DNA from: CAYQTE01 sp964420285 | GTDB taxonomy: Bacteria; Planctomycetota; Phycisphaerae; Tepidisphaerales; Tepidisphaeraceae | Direction of reading: 5' to 3' | DNA length: 35,440 bases | Assembly (NCBI GenBank): GCA_964420285.1 | Contig: CAYQTE010000052.1 | Location: 1 to 35,440, forward strand | Shown: positions 7,964 to 15,592 of the stretch, in pieces | Position numbering within the stretch: position 1 is the first letter of the stretch | Layout of the letters: the number at the start of each line of letters is the position of its first letter | The notes under the pieces: model-generated | Databases searched by the model: none | What the model was told of the DNA's origin: nothing | The model's input: only the letters and a program-made list of their open reading frames with translations | Made by a program: the position numbers and the translations under genes

Positions 7964-7992
7964 ATGCTACGATTTCGCGGCCAATCCGTCAA
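7964..7992 (-). promoter_or_regulatory. Sigma-70 promoter of the toxin-antitoxin pair
   Basis: Minus strand TTGACG (7992-7987), 17-base spacer, TAGCAT (7969-7964). Predicted start near 7957, leaving a leader of about 28 bases with AGGAG before the antitoxin ATG. No convincing operator palindrome was found. Confidence 0.6.
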
Positions 7993-8024
7993 CCGCCGAC
8001 GCACGGTTTTCAATGGTTGTTCCC

Positions 8025-8462
8025 TCAAACCGCCGCTTTGGCCGGCTTCCGCGACAGCTTCCACGCCTCCCCTTCAAACCCGTGCCGCCGATACCAGTCC
8101 CGCAATTGCTCCCGCGACATCGGATAGGGCTTGCGGCCGATTGGCAGAACCTTCAACTTGATCTCGACGCGATGTTGATCGGCCAGCTCGCAGAGCCATT
8201 TCAGCATGAGCGTCCCGTTGCCCCGGCCCGGATCGTGCGTCCAGAGCCGATGAATCTCGATCGTGCGGCTGGAACGCGGGATGAATTGGACATACCCGTG
8301 GCAGCCGCCGACGGACTTATTGAACGCATACGAACCCCGTCCGACCGCCGGGGCGATCATCTGCAGGGCGGCGAGAAACGTCGCGACGTTCGGCGGATCG
8401 TCGCCCACGATCTCCGGCGCGATCCCCAGCGATCGCATGATGGATTTGAGGGGAAATGGCAT
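8025..8462 (-). CDS. GNAT-family N-acetyltransferase-like protein
   Basis: A 145-residue protein. TIEIHRLWTHDPGRGNGTLMLKWLCELADQHRVEIKLKV contains the acetyl-CoA pyrophosphate loop in the form PGRGNGT (family pattern Q/RxxGxG/A) followed by the long helix. REQLRDWYRRHGFEGE is the C-terminal 'FYxxxGF' motif of GNAT proteins. The N-terminal half is less conserved; a strand pair is suggested by GYVQFIPRSSRTIEIHRL. The substrate is unknown. It begins 18 bp after the stop of the KdpD-EIIA gene, so it may be the last gene of the kdp transcript, but no function in K+ transport is known for such a protein. Confidence 0.72.
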   Translation of the reverse strand: MPFPLKSIMRSLGIAPEIVGDDPPNVATFLAALQMIAPAVGRGSYAFNKSVGGCHGYVQFIPRSSRTIEIHRLWTHDPGRGNGTLMLKWLCELADQHRVEIKLKVLPIGRKPYPMSREQLRDWYRRHGFEGEAWKLSRKPAKAAV

Positions 8463-8480
8463 GGCAACAGGCTCGCTGGG

Positions 8481-10178
8481 TCACACCGGTACGGATTTCC
8501 CGCTGGCGGCCGACTCGAAATCATGGATCGCGTCCAGCGCTTCCTGCGGAGTCTGTGCGTGATTGAGCGCCTTGCGAAGCTCGCGGCTCTGCAAGGCCCG
8601 GCCGGCCTTGGCCAGCAGTTGCAGATGGACGCTGGCGCCGTCGGCCGGCGAGAGCAGAAGGAAGACCGCCTCGATCGGCCGTTCCGTCGGCACGTCCAGC
8701 AGGCCACTGTGGGTCAAGCCCAGAGCGATCTCTGGCGCGGCCAATCCCTGAATTCGCGCATGCGGCAGTGCGATGCCCTCATTGAGAAACGTCGAACCCT
8801 GCTGCTCGCGAAGCGCCAAACTGTTCATGACATCTTCCGTATCGAGCTTCGAATTGCTCGACGTGATCGCACTCACCAGACGGCGGCGCACGTCCTGCCG
8901 GGCCGCGGGGTCGTCCCAGATGATGATGCGATCGGGCGTCAGCATTCGCCCCAGCGCCCCGGCCGGTTTTGCCGCCGGAGCCGATGAACTTCGCGACGTC
9001 GGCTCGACGAACTCCCGTGTCGCCCCCGGTTCGTATTCGGCGTCGATCACGGTAATGGTGATCCCCTCGGCCCGATCGATCAAATCCCCGGCTACGCTCT
9101 TCTTTCCCAGGGCGCGTTTCCACCACGGCAGCGGCCGGGGCCGGCCGATCACGATCTGGCCGACCCGGTATTCGCGGGCGAATCGCAAGATGGTGTCCGC
9201 CACGTCCTGGCCCTTGAAGGTGAAGACCATCGCCCCCAGTTGATTGGCCAATGTCAGCGTGTCCGAAAGCAATCGCTGCGTGACGGCGTCGATGACCGTC
9301 GGCTCTTCCGACGGCGTCTGCACATACACCGCGTACCAGTTCCGATTCAGCCGCCCCGCCAGCCTTGACGCAAACCGCAACAGCCGCGCGCTGTTGGGCC
9401 CGCGCGATGACAGGCACACCATGATCTGATCCGGCGTGCCGGTGCTGGCGACGGCCGCCGGTTCCGCCGCGCCCTCCCGCCTCTTGAAATCGAGCTGCGA
9501 AGCCAGTTCGCGAAGGGTCAATTCTCGCAGATGTTCCAGATTCGAGCTGGTGAAGAAATTCTCCAGCGACGACGCCACCCGCTCCTTCGGATAGATCTTC
9601 CCCTCTTCCAGTCGCTTTTGAAGGTCTTCGGCGGCCAGGTCGATGTTGACGATCTGATCCGCCTCGGCCAGAACCGAATCGGGAATCCGCTCGCGGACCT
9701 TGACGCCAATCAGCGACTCAACCGTGTTGTACAGACTTTCCAGATGCTGCACGTTCAGGGCTGACAGCACATGAATCCCCGCCGCCAGAATGTCCTGCAC
9801 ATCCTGGTAGCGCTTGACGTTCCGGCTGCCCGGCACGTTGGTGTGCGCCAGTTCGTCGACCACCACCACCTGCGGATGGCGGGCGATCACCGCATCGACA
9901 TCCATTTCCTCGACGGTGATGCCGTGATACTCCGCCGACCTTCGCGGGATGACTTCCAGGCCCTCGATCATCCTGGCGGTTTCGGCCCGGCCGTGAGTTT
10001 CCACCAGGCCCACGACGACATCGATCCCCTCTTTCTTAAGTCGATGGGCCTCGATGAGCATCTGGTAGGTCTTGCCGACTCCCGGGCCGTAGCCGAGGTA
10101 GACCTTGAGCCGTCCGCGTTGCGAGCGGCGGATCATCTGCAAGAAGGCTTGTGCTCGATCTTCCGGCATAAGAACCAT
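8481..10178 (-). CDS. KdpD-type sensor (no kinase) fused to PTS EIIA domain
   Basis: A 565-residue, apparently soluble protein. Residues 20-230 are the KdpD N-terminal domain: Walker A GPGVGKT (31-37), VVGLVETHGR, and Walker B VVVVDELAHTNVPGSRN (104-120). Residues 250-385 are the universal-stress-like domain of KdpD (IMVCLSSRGPNSARLLRFAS, VGQIVIGRPRPLPWWKRALG). The four membrane helices, GAF and histidine kinase domains of full KdpD (about 890 residues) are absent. After a Pro/Ala/Ser linker, residues 425-560 form a PTS EIIA type 2 domain with phospho-acceptor His473 in NEGIALPHAR, followed by FLLLSPADGASVHLQLLAKAG, typical of fructose/Ntr EIIA. In E. coli, EIIANtr binds KdpD and alters its kinase activity; here both are in one chain. 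Last core gene of the kdp run. Start uncertain (ATG 10178 or 10169; no clear ribosome site). Confidence 0.88.
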   Translation of the reverse strand: MVLMPEDRAQAFLQMIRRSQRGRLKVYLGYGPGVGKTYQMLIEAHRLKKEGIDVVVGLVETHGRAETARMIEGLEVIPRRSAEYHGITVEEMDVDAVIARHPQVVVVDELAHTNVPGSRNVKRYQDVQDILAAGIHVLSALNVQHLESLYNTVESLIGVKVRERIPDSVLAEADQIVNIDLAAEDLQKRLEEGKIYPKERVASSLENFFTSSNLEHLRELTLRELASQLDFKRREGAAEPAAVASTGTPDQIMVCLSSRGPNSARLLRFASRLAGRLNRNWYAVYVQTPSEEPTVIDAVTQRLLSDTLTLANQLGAMVFTFKGQDVADTILRFAREYRVGQIVIGRPRPLPWWKRALGKKSVAGDLIDRAEGITITVIDAEYEPGATREFVEPTSRSSSAPAAKPAGALGRMLTPDRIIIWDDPAARQDVRRRLVSAITSSNSKLDTEDVMNSLALREQQGSTFLNEGIALPHARIQGLAAPEIALGLTHSGLLDVPTERPIEAVFLLLSPADGASVHLQLLAKAGRALQSRELRKALNHAQTPQEALDAIHDFESAASGKSVPV

Positions 10179-10187
10179 TATAAAGCA

Positions 10188-10230
10188 GCCGCGGGGGGCG
10201 GCGTTGTGGCGACGCCGTTCCCGCCGCGGC
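10188..10230. other. GC-rich two-tier hairpin between kdpC and the KdpD-EIIA gene
   Basis: GCCGCGG (10188-10194) pairs with CCGCGGC (10224-10230), and inside it CGGCGT (10199-10204) pairs with ACGCCG (10212-10217). There is no T run, so it is not a classical terminator. It occupies most of the 63-bp gap and could stabilise the upstream mRNA or lower expression of the regulator gene. Confidence 0.45.
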
Positions 10231-10241
10231 CGACAAGCGCG

Positions 10242-11387
10242 CTAGTGCCCGGCCGGTTGCGTCGAAGGCGCCGTCGTGGGCGCGGTCGTTGCCGCCGGCA
10301 TCGGGAAATTCTTGTCCAGCGCCAGGTTCAACCTCAGCACGTTCACGCCGGGATCGCCCAGGATGCCAAGGTCCGGGCCATCGGTGTAGGTATCGACAAG
10401 GGCCTGAACCTGGGTGGCCGAAACGGTTCGGCCGGGGATCGAACGCGCCGCCGCCACGCGAGCCGCCTGCAGTTTCGCGTTGGCCGGGCTGATGTGCGGA
10501 TCCAAACCCGAACCTGATGCGGTGACGGCATCGCCCGGAATCAGAGTGCCGAAATCACCGGCGATCACCATCGTGCGAGGTGCAAAATCCGGCCCATCGA
10601 AGATCACGCCGCTTCCGCCATTGGGCGCGGCCGGATGGGGGAACGCGTTGACCAGCGCAACGTCGTTGGGATTTCCCTGATCATCCTCGAAATCGACGTA
10701 TGTTCCGTTGGCGCGCTTGGGAGCTTCCATTTTCCTCTCAATCGTCACCGTAACCGAGCCATCCGGATTCGTCTGCTTGTTGTAGACGGCAAAATACAGC
10801 TTGAAGGGAATATTGTTATCGACCGCGTAATGGATCGTACGCAGGCGGATGCCGTCGAATTGCACCGTCGGAGCCGGCTGCGTTGCCGCCGGCTGGGTAG
10901 CCGCCGCCATCTGCGTTGCGGCTGGCTGCGTATCCGCCATTTGGGTCGTGGCCGGCTGTGTCGTGGCCATTTGCGTCGTGGCTTGCGTCGTGGGCGGCGC
11001 CGGCGGCAGGCCGTTGATCAGCTTGTCGCTGAGCGGGCCGAGGTTGGAGCCGCCGGAGTTGGTGGCATCGTAGCTATTGGCACTGGGCCGGGGATGAAAA
11101 TAGATCGGCAGGGAAAACCCCTGGGCGATGAGGGAGGAACCGACGGCCTCCTTGTCGTTGGTCGTGAATGAGCCATCCGCCTTCAGAAGCGAGCCATTGG
11201 CTTGAACGGGGAAGAACAACTGGCCGATTCCATAAACCAGCAGCGGATAGATTCCGCAGCAGATGATCCCCAGCACGATGGTCGCGCCGATGGACGCCCA
11301 GATGTGCCCAAGCAGCGATCCGCCGGGCTCGGCGGTCATCGTCAGCTTTCGGTGGGAAGTGGGATAATTGACTTTTGCGTCGTTCAT
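10242..11387 (-). CDS. kdpC: KdpC, enlarged by a ~155-residue periplasmic insert
   Basis: Single-span subunit of the KdpFABC potassium pump. Residues 28-58 form the membrane helix with GIICCGIYPLLVYGIGQLFFP, followed by QANGSLL, then FSLPIYFHPRPSANSYD and SGGSNLGPLSDKL, all KdpC hallmarks. The typical C-terminal half resumes at about 283 with PGDAVTASGSGLDPHISPANA, ARVAAARSI and VNVLRLNLALDK. Between them (about 125-280) is an insert absent from classical KdpC (about 190 residues). It starts with Thr-Thr-Gln/Pro-Ala repeats (133-172) and continues with a beta-rich stretch of unknown function. A second Ala/Thr/Pro tail ends the protein. The ATG at 11387 follows AGGAG by six bases. It follows kdpB by 64 bp. 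Confidence 0.93.
   Translation of the reverse strand: MNDAKVNYPTSHRKLTMTAEPGGSLLGHIWASIGATIVLGIICCGIYPLLVYGIGQLFFPVQANGSLLKADGSFTTNDKEAVGSSLIAQGFSLPIYFHPRPSANSYDATNSGGSNLGPLSDKLINGLPPAPPTTQATTQMATTQPATTQMADTQPAATQMAAATQPAATQPAPTVQFDGIRLRTIHYAVDNNIPFKLYFAVYNKQTNPDGSVTVTIERKMEAPKRANGTYVDFEDDQGNPNDVALVNAFPHPAAPNGGSGVIFDGPDFAPRTMVIAGDFGTLIPGDAVTASGSGLDPHISPANAKLQAARVAAARSIPGRTVSATQVQALVDTYTDGPDLGILGDPGVNVLRLNLALDKNFPMPAATTAPTTAPSTQPAGH
10872..10991 (-). repeat. Degenerate short tandem repeat encoding Thr-Thr-Gln/Pro-Ala units in kdpC
   Basis: In-frame repeats of about five codons encode variants of ATTQM and ATTQP (KdpC residues 133-172). The units differ at the third codon positions, so the array is not a fresh expansion. 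It forms a flexible, probably exported, linker in front of the novel KdpC insert. Confidence 0.7.
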
Positions 11388-11451
11388 AATGAACTCCTAC
11401 TCTTTACAAGCGTGATGCGTTGCCATCTCCCGGCAAAACCTTCCAGCGTCC

Positions 11452-13521
11452 TCATCTCATACCGATCAGATTGTGGATGATCAGGTCAATCAACTTGATG
11501 CCCGGGAACGGGCAGATGATTCCGCCGACGCCGTAGATCAGAAGATTGCGCCGCAGAATCTGCACGGCCGGCGCCGGACGGAACTTCACGCCCTTCAGCG
11601 CCAGTGGGATCAGGGCGATGATGATCAGCGCATTGAAGATGACCGCGCTGAGCACCGCGCTGTGCTGGCCCAGGTGCATGATGTTCAGGGGCTGCACCTC
11701 CGGAAACGCACCCACGAGCATCGCCGGAATGATCGCGAAATACTTGGCCACGTCGTTGGCCACGCTGAACGTCGTCAGCGCGCCGCGCGTCATCAGCAAC
11801 TGCTTGCCGATTTCCACGACTTCGATCAGCTTGGTCGGGTTGCTGTCCAGATCGACCATGTTTCCGGCCTCCTTGGCGGCCTGCGTGCCGGTGTTCATGG
11901 CCACACCCACGTCCGCCTGCGCCAATGCCGGGGCGTCGTTGGTGCCGTCGCCGGTCATAGCCACCAGGTGACCGGCCGCCTGCTCGCGCTTGAGCAGTGC
12001 CAGCTTGTCTTCGGGAGTGGCCTGGGCGAGGAAATCGTCGACGCCGGCCTCCTTGGCGATCGCCGCGGCCGTCAGGGGATTGTCGCCGGTGATCATGACC
12101 GTCTTAATTCCCATGGCGCGGAAGCGTTGGAACCGGTCGGGCAGGCCGGCCTTGACGATGTCCTTCAGGTAGATGACGCCCAGGGCTTTCTTCTGCGTCG
12201 CGACGACCAGTGGCGTTCCGCCGGCCCGGCTGATCTTCTCGACCGTCTGATCGATTTCCGCCGGGAATGCCGCGCCGCTCTGGGCGACGAACTTGCGCAC
12301 GCTGTCAGCCGCTCCCTTGCGGAACATCGTGCCGTTGACGTTCAGGCCGCTCATGCGCGTCTGTGCCGTGAAGGGGACAAATTCGGCGTGGGGCAATTCG
12401 CTGATTTCCCGGCCGCGGAGATTGTATTTCTCCTTGGCCAGCACCACGATGCTGCGGCCTTCTGGCGTTTCGTCGGCCAGGGACGAGAGCTGGGCCGCGT
12501 TGGCCAGTTCATCATCAGACACGCCCGGCGCACAAATGAATTCCGTGGCCGCGCGGTTGCCCAGCGTGATCGTGCCGGTCTTGTCGAGCAGAAGCACATC
12601 CACGTCGCCGGCCGCCTCAACCGCCTTGCCGCTCATGGCCAGGACGTTGTGCTGCACCATGCGGTCGATGCCGGCGATGCCGATGGCCGACAGCAGACCA
12701 CCGATCGTCGTCGGAATCAGGCACACCAGCAGGGACACCAGCACCGTCACCGAGAACATCAGACTCACCTTTTGATAAGCGTCCGTGTCGCCCAGATAGG
12801 TATGCGTAAAGACCGCGAACGGCATCATGGTGATGCACACCGCCATGAAGATGATTGTCAGCGCCGAGAGCAGGATCGACAGGGCGATTTCATTGGGCGT
12901 CTTCTGACGCTTGGCGCCTTCGATCAGTTCGATCATCCGGTCCATGAAGCTCTCGCCGGGATCGGCCGTCACTCGGATCTTAATCTTGTCGCTCAGCACG
13001 GTCGTGCCACCGGTGACGGCCGAGCGGTCGCCGCCGGCTTCGCGAATCACCGGCGCCGATTCGCCCGTGATCGCCGATTCGTTCACGCTGGCGGCGCCTT
13101 CGATGATCTCGCCGTCGGCGGCGATCAGTTCATTGGCCTCGACCACGATGACGTCGCCCTTGCGAAGCGATTCGGCCGGAACCTGCTGGATCGATCCGTT
13201 GCTCATCAGCTTGCGGCCGACGCTCTTGGTGCGGCTCTTGCGCAGGGCATCGGCCTGGGCTTTGCCGCGACCTTCGGCCATGGCCTCGGCGAAATTCGCG
13301 AAGACCACGGTGAACCACAGCCAGATGGTGATATTCAGGACGAAGAGCCTCTCCGATGGCGGCGTAAAGAGCAGATCCATCGATGTCAGAGCTGCGCCCA
13401 CCTCGGTAACGAACATCACGGGGTTCTTCCACATGTGGAAGGGGTTGAGCTTCTTAAAGCTCTCCCCGATCGCCGGTATGACGATCTCGCGGTCGAATAG
13501 GGGTCGTGCCTTGGTTGCCAT
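11452..13521 (-). CDS. kdpB: KdpB, catalytic P-type ATPase subunit of the K+ pump
   Basis: ATP-hydrolysing subunit of KdpFABC in the inner membrane; 689 residues from ATG 13521, close to the usual 680. It has the phosphorylation motif DKTGT (Asp at about 313), the actuator loop TGES (about 152-155), the KdpB-specific transmembrane motif IPTTIGGLLSAIGIAG (from about 269), and MTGDGTNDAPALAQADVGVAM near residue 515. The Ser of TGES, whose phosphorylation inhibits E. coli KdpB, is present. The ATG at 13521 has GAGGAG four bases upstream; a longer frame to 13575 has no such site. It is the only kdpB in the window and so must serve both KdpA proteins if both are in pumps. Located 76 bp after kdpA2. 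Confidence 0.97.
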   Translation of the reverse strand: MATKARPLFDREIVIPAIGESFKKLNPFHMWKNPVMFVTEVGAALTSMDLLFTPPSERLFVLNITIWLWFTVVFANFAEAMAEGRGKAQADALRKSRTKSVGRKLMSNGSIQQVPAESLRKGDVIVVEANELIAADGEIIEGAASVNESAITGESAPVIREAGGDRSAVTGGTTVLSDKIKIRVTADPGESFMDRMIELIEGAKRQKTPNEIALSILLSALTIIFMAVCITMMPFAVFTHTYLGDTDAYQKVSLMFSVTVLVSLLVCLIPTTIGGLLSAIGIAGIDRMVQHNVLAMSGKAVEAAGDVDVLLLDKTGTITLGNRAATEFICAPGVSDDELANAAQLSSLADETPEGRSIVVLAKEKYNLRGREISELPHAEFVPFTAQTRMSGLNVNGTMFRKGAADSVRKFVAQSGAAFPAEIDQTVEKISRAGGTPLVVATQKKALGVIYLKDIVKAGLPDRFQRFRAMGIKTVMITGDNPLTAAAIAKEAGVDDFLAQATPEDKLALLKREQAAGHLVAMTGDGTNDAPALAQADVGVAMNTGTQAAKEAGNMVDLDSNPTKLIEVVEIGKQLLMTRGALTTFSVANDVAKYFAIIPAMLVGAFPEVQPLNIMHLGQHSAVLSAVIFNALIIIALIPLALKGVKFRPAPAVQILRRNLLIYGVGGIICPFPGIKLIDLIIHNLIGMR

Positions 13522-13597
13522 ATGCTCCTCAATTCTCTCTTGAACAATAACTCTTTCTTCAGTTCCTTTTTCCAATGCGCCCGGTTTGGGCCATGCA

Positions 13598-15466
13598 TCA
13601 ATACAGAATGTGCGATCCGACCATCTTGAAATGCTCCAGCAGCGGACCCATCGCCAGGCCCGGCAGGAAGTTGAGCGCGCCGACGATGACGATCACGGCC
13701 GCCACCAGCACACAGAACGTCGGCCCCACCACCGGGAAACTGCCTGCGGTCGCGGCGGCGGCCTTCTTCTTGGCCAGGGCGCCGGCCAGTGCCAGCGCGG
13801 GAATCAGCTCGAAATACCGGCCGATCAGCATGCAGAACGCCTGCGTCCAGTTGAATGTCGGATCGCCGTATACGGGACGCCCATCGGCGTCCTTGATCGG
13901 ATTGCCGCCGGCATCCGTTGCCATCGGCGAGCAGGTGAACCCGCCCATCGCGGTGCCGTTGTTGGCGGTGCCGGAACTATACGCATAGAAGATCTCGCTG
14001 AACCCGTGCGGACCCTGGTTGCCGGTGTTAGCAGTCCCCCAATTGGCCAGGCAACCCCAGGCCGTGAACCCGACGGTGTCGATGACGATCATCAGCAGCA
14101 GCAGCGAGCAGCATTTGACGTCGTAGCCGTCGATCTTCTTGCCCAGGTAGTCGGGAGTTCGCCCGATCATCAGGCCGGCCAGGAAGACCGAGACAAAGAC
14201 GAAAATGAGCATGGTGTACAGGCCGCTGCCGATGCCGCCGAAGATCACCTCGCCCATGTGCATGTTGAACAGAAGCATGAAGCTGGCCATGGGCGTGAGC
14301 GAATCGTGGGCACAGTTGTTGGCGCCCTCGGCCGTGTCCGTCACGTCATTAGCCCACGCCGCGGAGTTATAGATGCCGAAGCGAACCTCCTTGCCTTCCA
14401 TGTTGGCGCTGGCCGGATCGATGCCCAATTCCGTCAGTCGCGGATTCGGCTGGGCCTCGAAATACCAGGTGATCAGCAGCGTGCCGATCAGCATGAAAAA
14501 CATGATGAGCCAAATGTTCCAGCCGTGCATCGTGTTATCGATCATCCGGCCGTAGTAGTACGGCAATCCCGCGATGATGGAGAAGAACAGCATGAGTTGC
14601 AGGAATTCGGCAAGGCCGCTGGGATTCTCAAAGGGATGGGCGCAGTCAGCGCCGGTGAATCCGGGGCCGTTGAGACCCAGCACCTTGGGCGCGCAATAGG
14701 CCGCCATCGGGCCCTGGACGATGACCTGCTGGGTGGGCTGCGTGGTGGATGTCGCGGCCGATTGATCCAGTGTGTTTGCGGTCGTGTATCCGTTGAAGTT
14801 CATCGGGATGCCGGTGGCGATATCGATTAGCGCGTAGACCAGGCAGATGGGAATGAACAGGTAGAGCGTGATGCGGGTGAGGTCGACCCAGAAGTTGCCG
14901 ATGTTGGTGGTCTGCTTGCGGGCGACGCCGCGAACCAGCACGGCCGCCACCGCAATTCCCACGGCCGACGAGAAGAAGAAGTGCAGTCCGGTGGAGACGA
15001 TCTGCGAGAAGTGGGTGAACATGAGTTCCGGCTCATAGCTCTGCCAGTCGGTGTTGGTAGCAAAGCTGCACGCCTGAATGAAGGCGATGAAGGCCGGCAC
15101 TTTGCCCGCGTTGTTGGGCACGCCGTCGATCTTTGCCTGCGACATCATGCCCGCCATGTTCTGGCTGCCCAGGCGGCTCGGGATGACATCCTGCATGCGG
15201 TAAAGACCGTAACTCAGCAGGATCGTCACCATGCCCAGCATGAGCATGGCAATGGCGTATTGTTTCCAGTTCTGCTGATGCTTCGGATTGACGCGGGCGA
15301 CCTTGTAGGTGAGCCGCTCGACGGGGCCCAAGATCTTCTCCAGGATACCCATGCCCCCGTCCCGGTCGGGGTCCAGCACGCGCAAGAGATAAATACCCAT
15401 CGGCTTGGTGATCAGCGCCAATCCGATAAGGAACAGCAATAGCTGTAGCCAACCTGTGCCGGTCAT
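13598..15466 (-). CDS. KdpA2, second and divergent KdpA with altered selectivity loops
   Basis: A membrane protein of about 622 residues (from ATG 15466) with the full KdpA fold. It shares MTGTGWLQLLLF, NWKQYAIAM, GNFWVDLTRITLY, HPFENP, EGKEVRFG, GLMIGRTPDYLGKKI and a C-terminal LEHFKM with KdpA1, at roughly half identity by eye. The four pore loops differ from the classical sequence. TNTNW is TNTDW (about 137), TNGGG is LNGPG (265), CGAVN is EGANN (380) and GNNGS is ANNGT (501). Extra segments lie after the third helix region (an Asn/Met-rich stretch) and after the fourth loop. All helices are intact and there is no frameshift, so the gene looks maintained. Starts at 15475 and 15526 are possible; 15466 aligns with KdpA1. 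The cargo ion cannot be inferred. Confidence 0.9.
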   Translation of the reverse strand: MTGTGWLQLLLFLIGLALITKPMGIYLLRVLDPDRDGGMGILEKILGPVERLTYKVARVNPKHQQNWKQYAIAMLMLGMVTILLSYGLYRMQDVIPSRLGSQNMAGMMSQAKIDGVPNNAGKVPAFIAFIQACSFATNTDWQSYEPELMFTHFSQIVSTGLHFFFSSAVGIAVAAVLVRGVARKQTTNIGNFWVDLTRITLYLFIPICLVYALIDIATGIPMNFNGYTTANTLDQSAATSTTQPTQQVIVQGPMAAYCAPKVLGLNGPGFTGADCAHPFENPSGLAEFLQLMLFFSIIAGLPYYYGRMIDNTMHGWNIWLIMFFMLIGTLLITWYFEAQPNPRLTELGIDPASANMEGKEVRFGIYNSAAWANDVTDTAEGANNCAHDSLTPMASFMLLFNMHMGEVIFGGIGSGLYTMLIFVFVSVFLAGLMIGRTPDYLGKKIDGYDVKCCSLLLLMIVIDTVGFTAWGCLANWGTANTGNQGPHGFSEIFYAYSSGTANNGTAMGGFTCSPMATDAGGNPIKDADGRPVYGDPTFNWTQAFCMLIGRYFELIPALALAGALAKKKAAAATAGSFPVVGPTFCVLVAAVIVIVGALNFLPGLAMGPLLEHFKMVGSHILY

Positions 15467-15592
15467 GTATTGCATAACAATCCCAATCCCTTCAAACCCT
15501 CCAACACTTGTCTCCGCAATACGCATTCCTCGTTCGTTAAAATCGTCTCCAAGTCGCCGATACGCACCGGCGAGCCTTTGCCTCGGTTCGCG

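Noticed and set aside
11473..13500. A long plus-strand reading frame (about 675 codons) opposite kdpB, and similar ones opposite kdpA1 (15626-17392), fumC (4461-6317) and argB (24401-25684).
   Set aside because: They mirror well-identified genes, have His/Arg/Asp-rich composition and no family features; high GC keeps antisense frames open.
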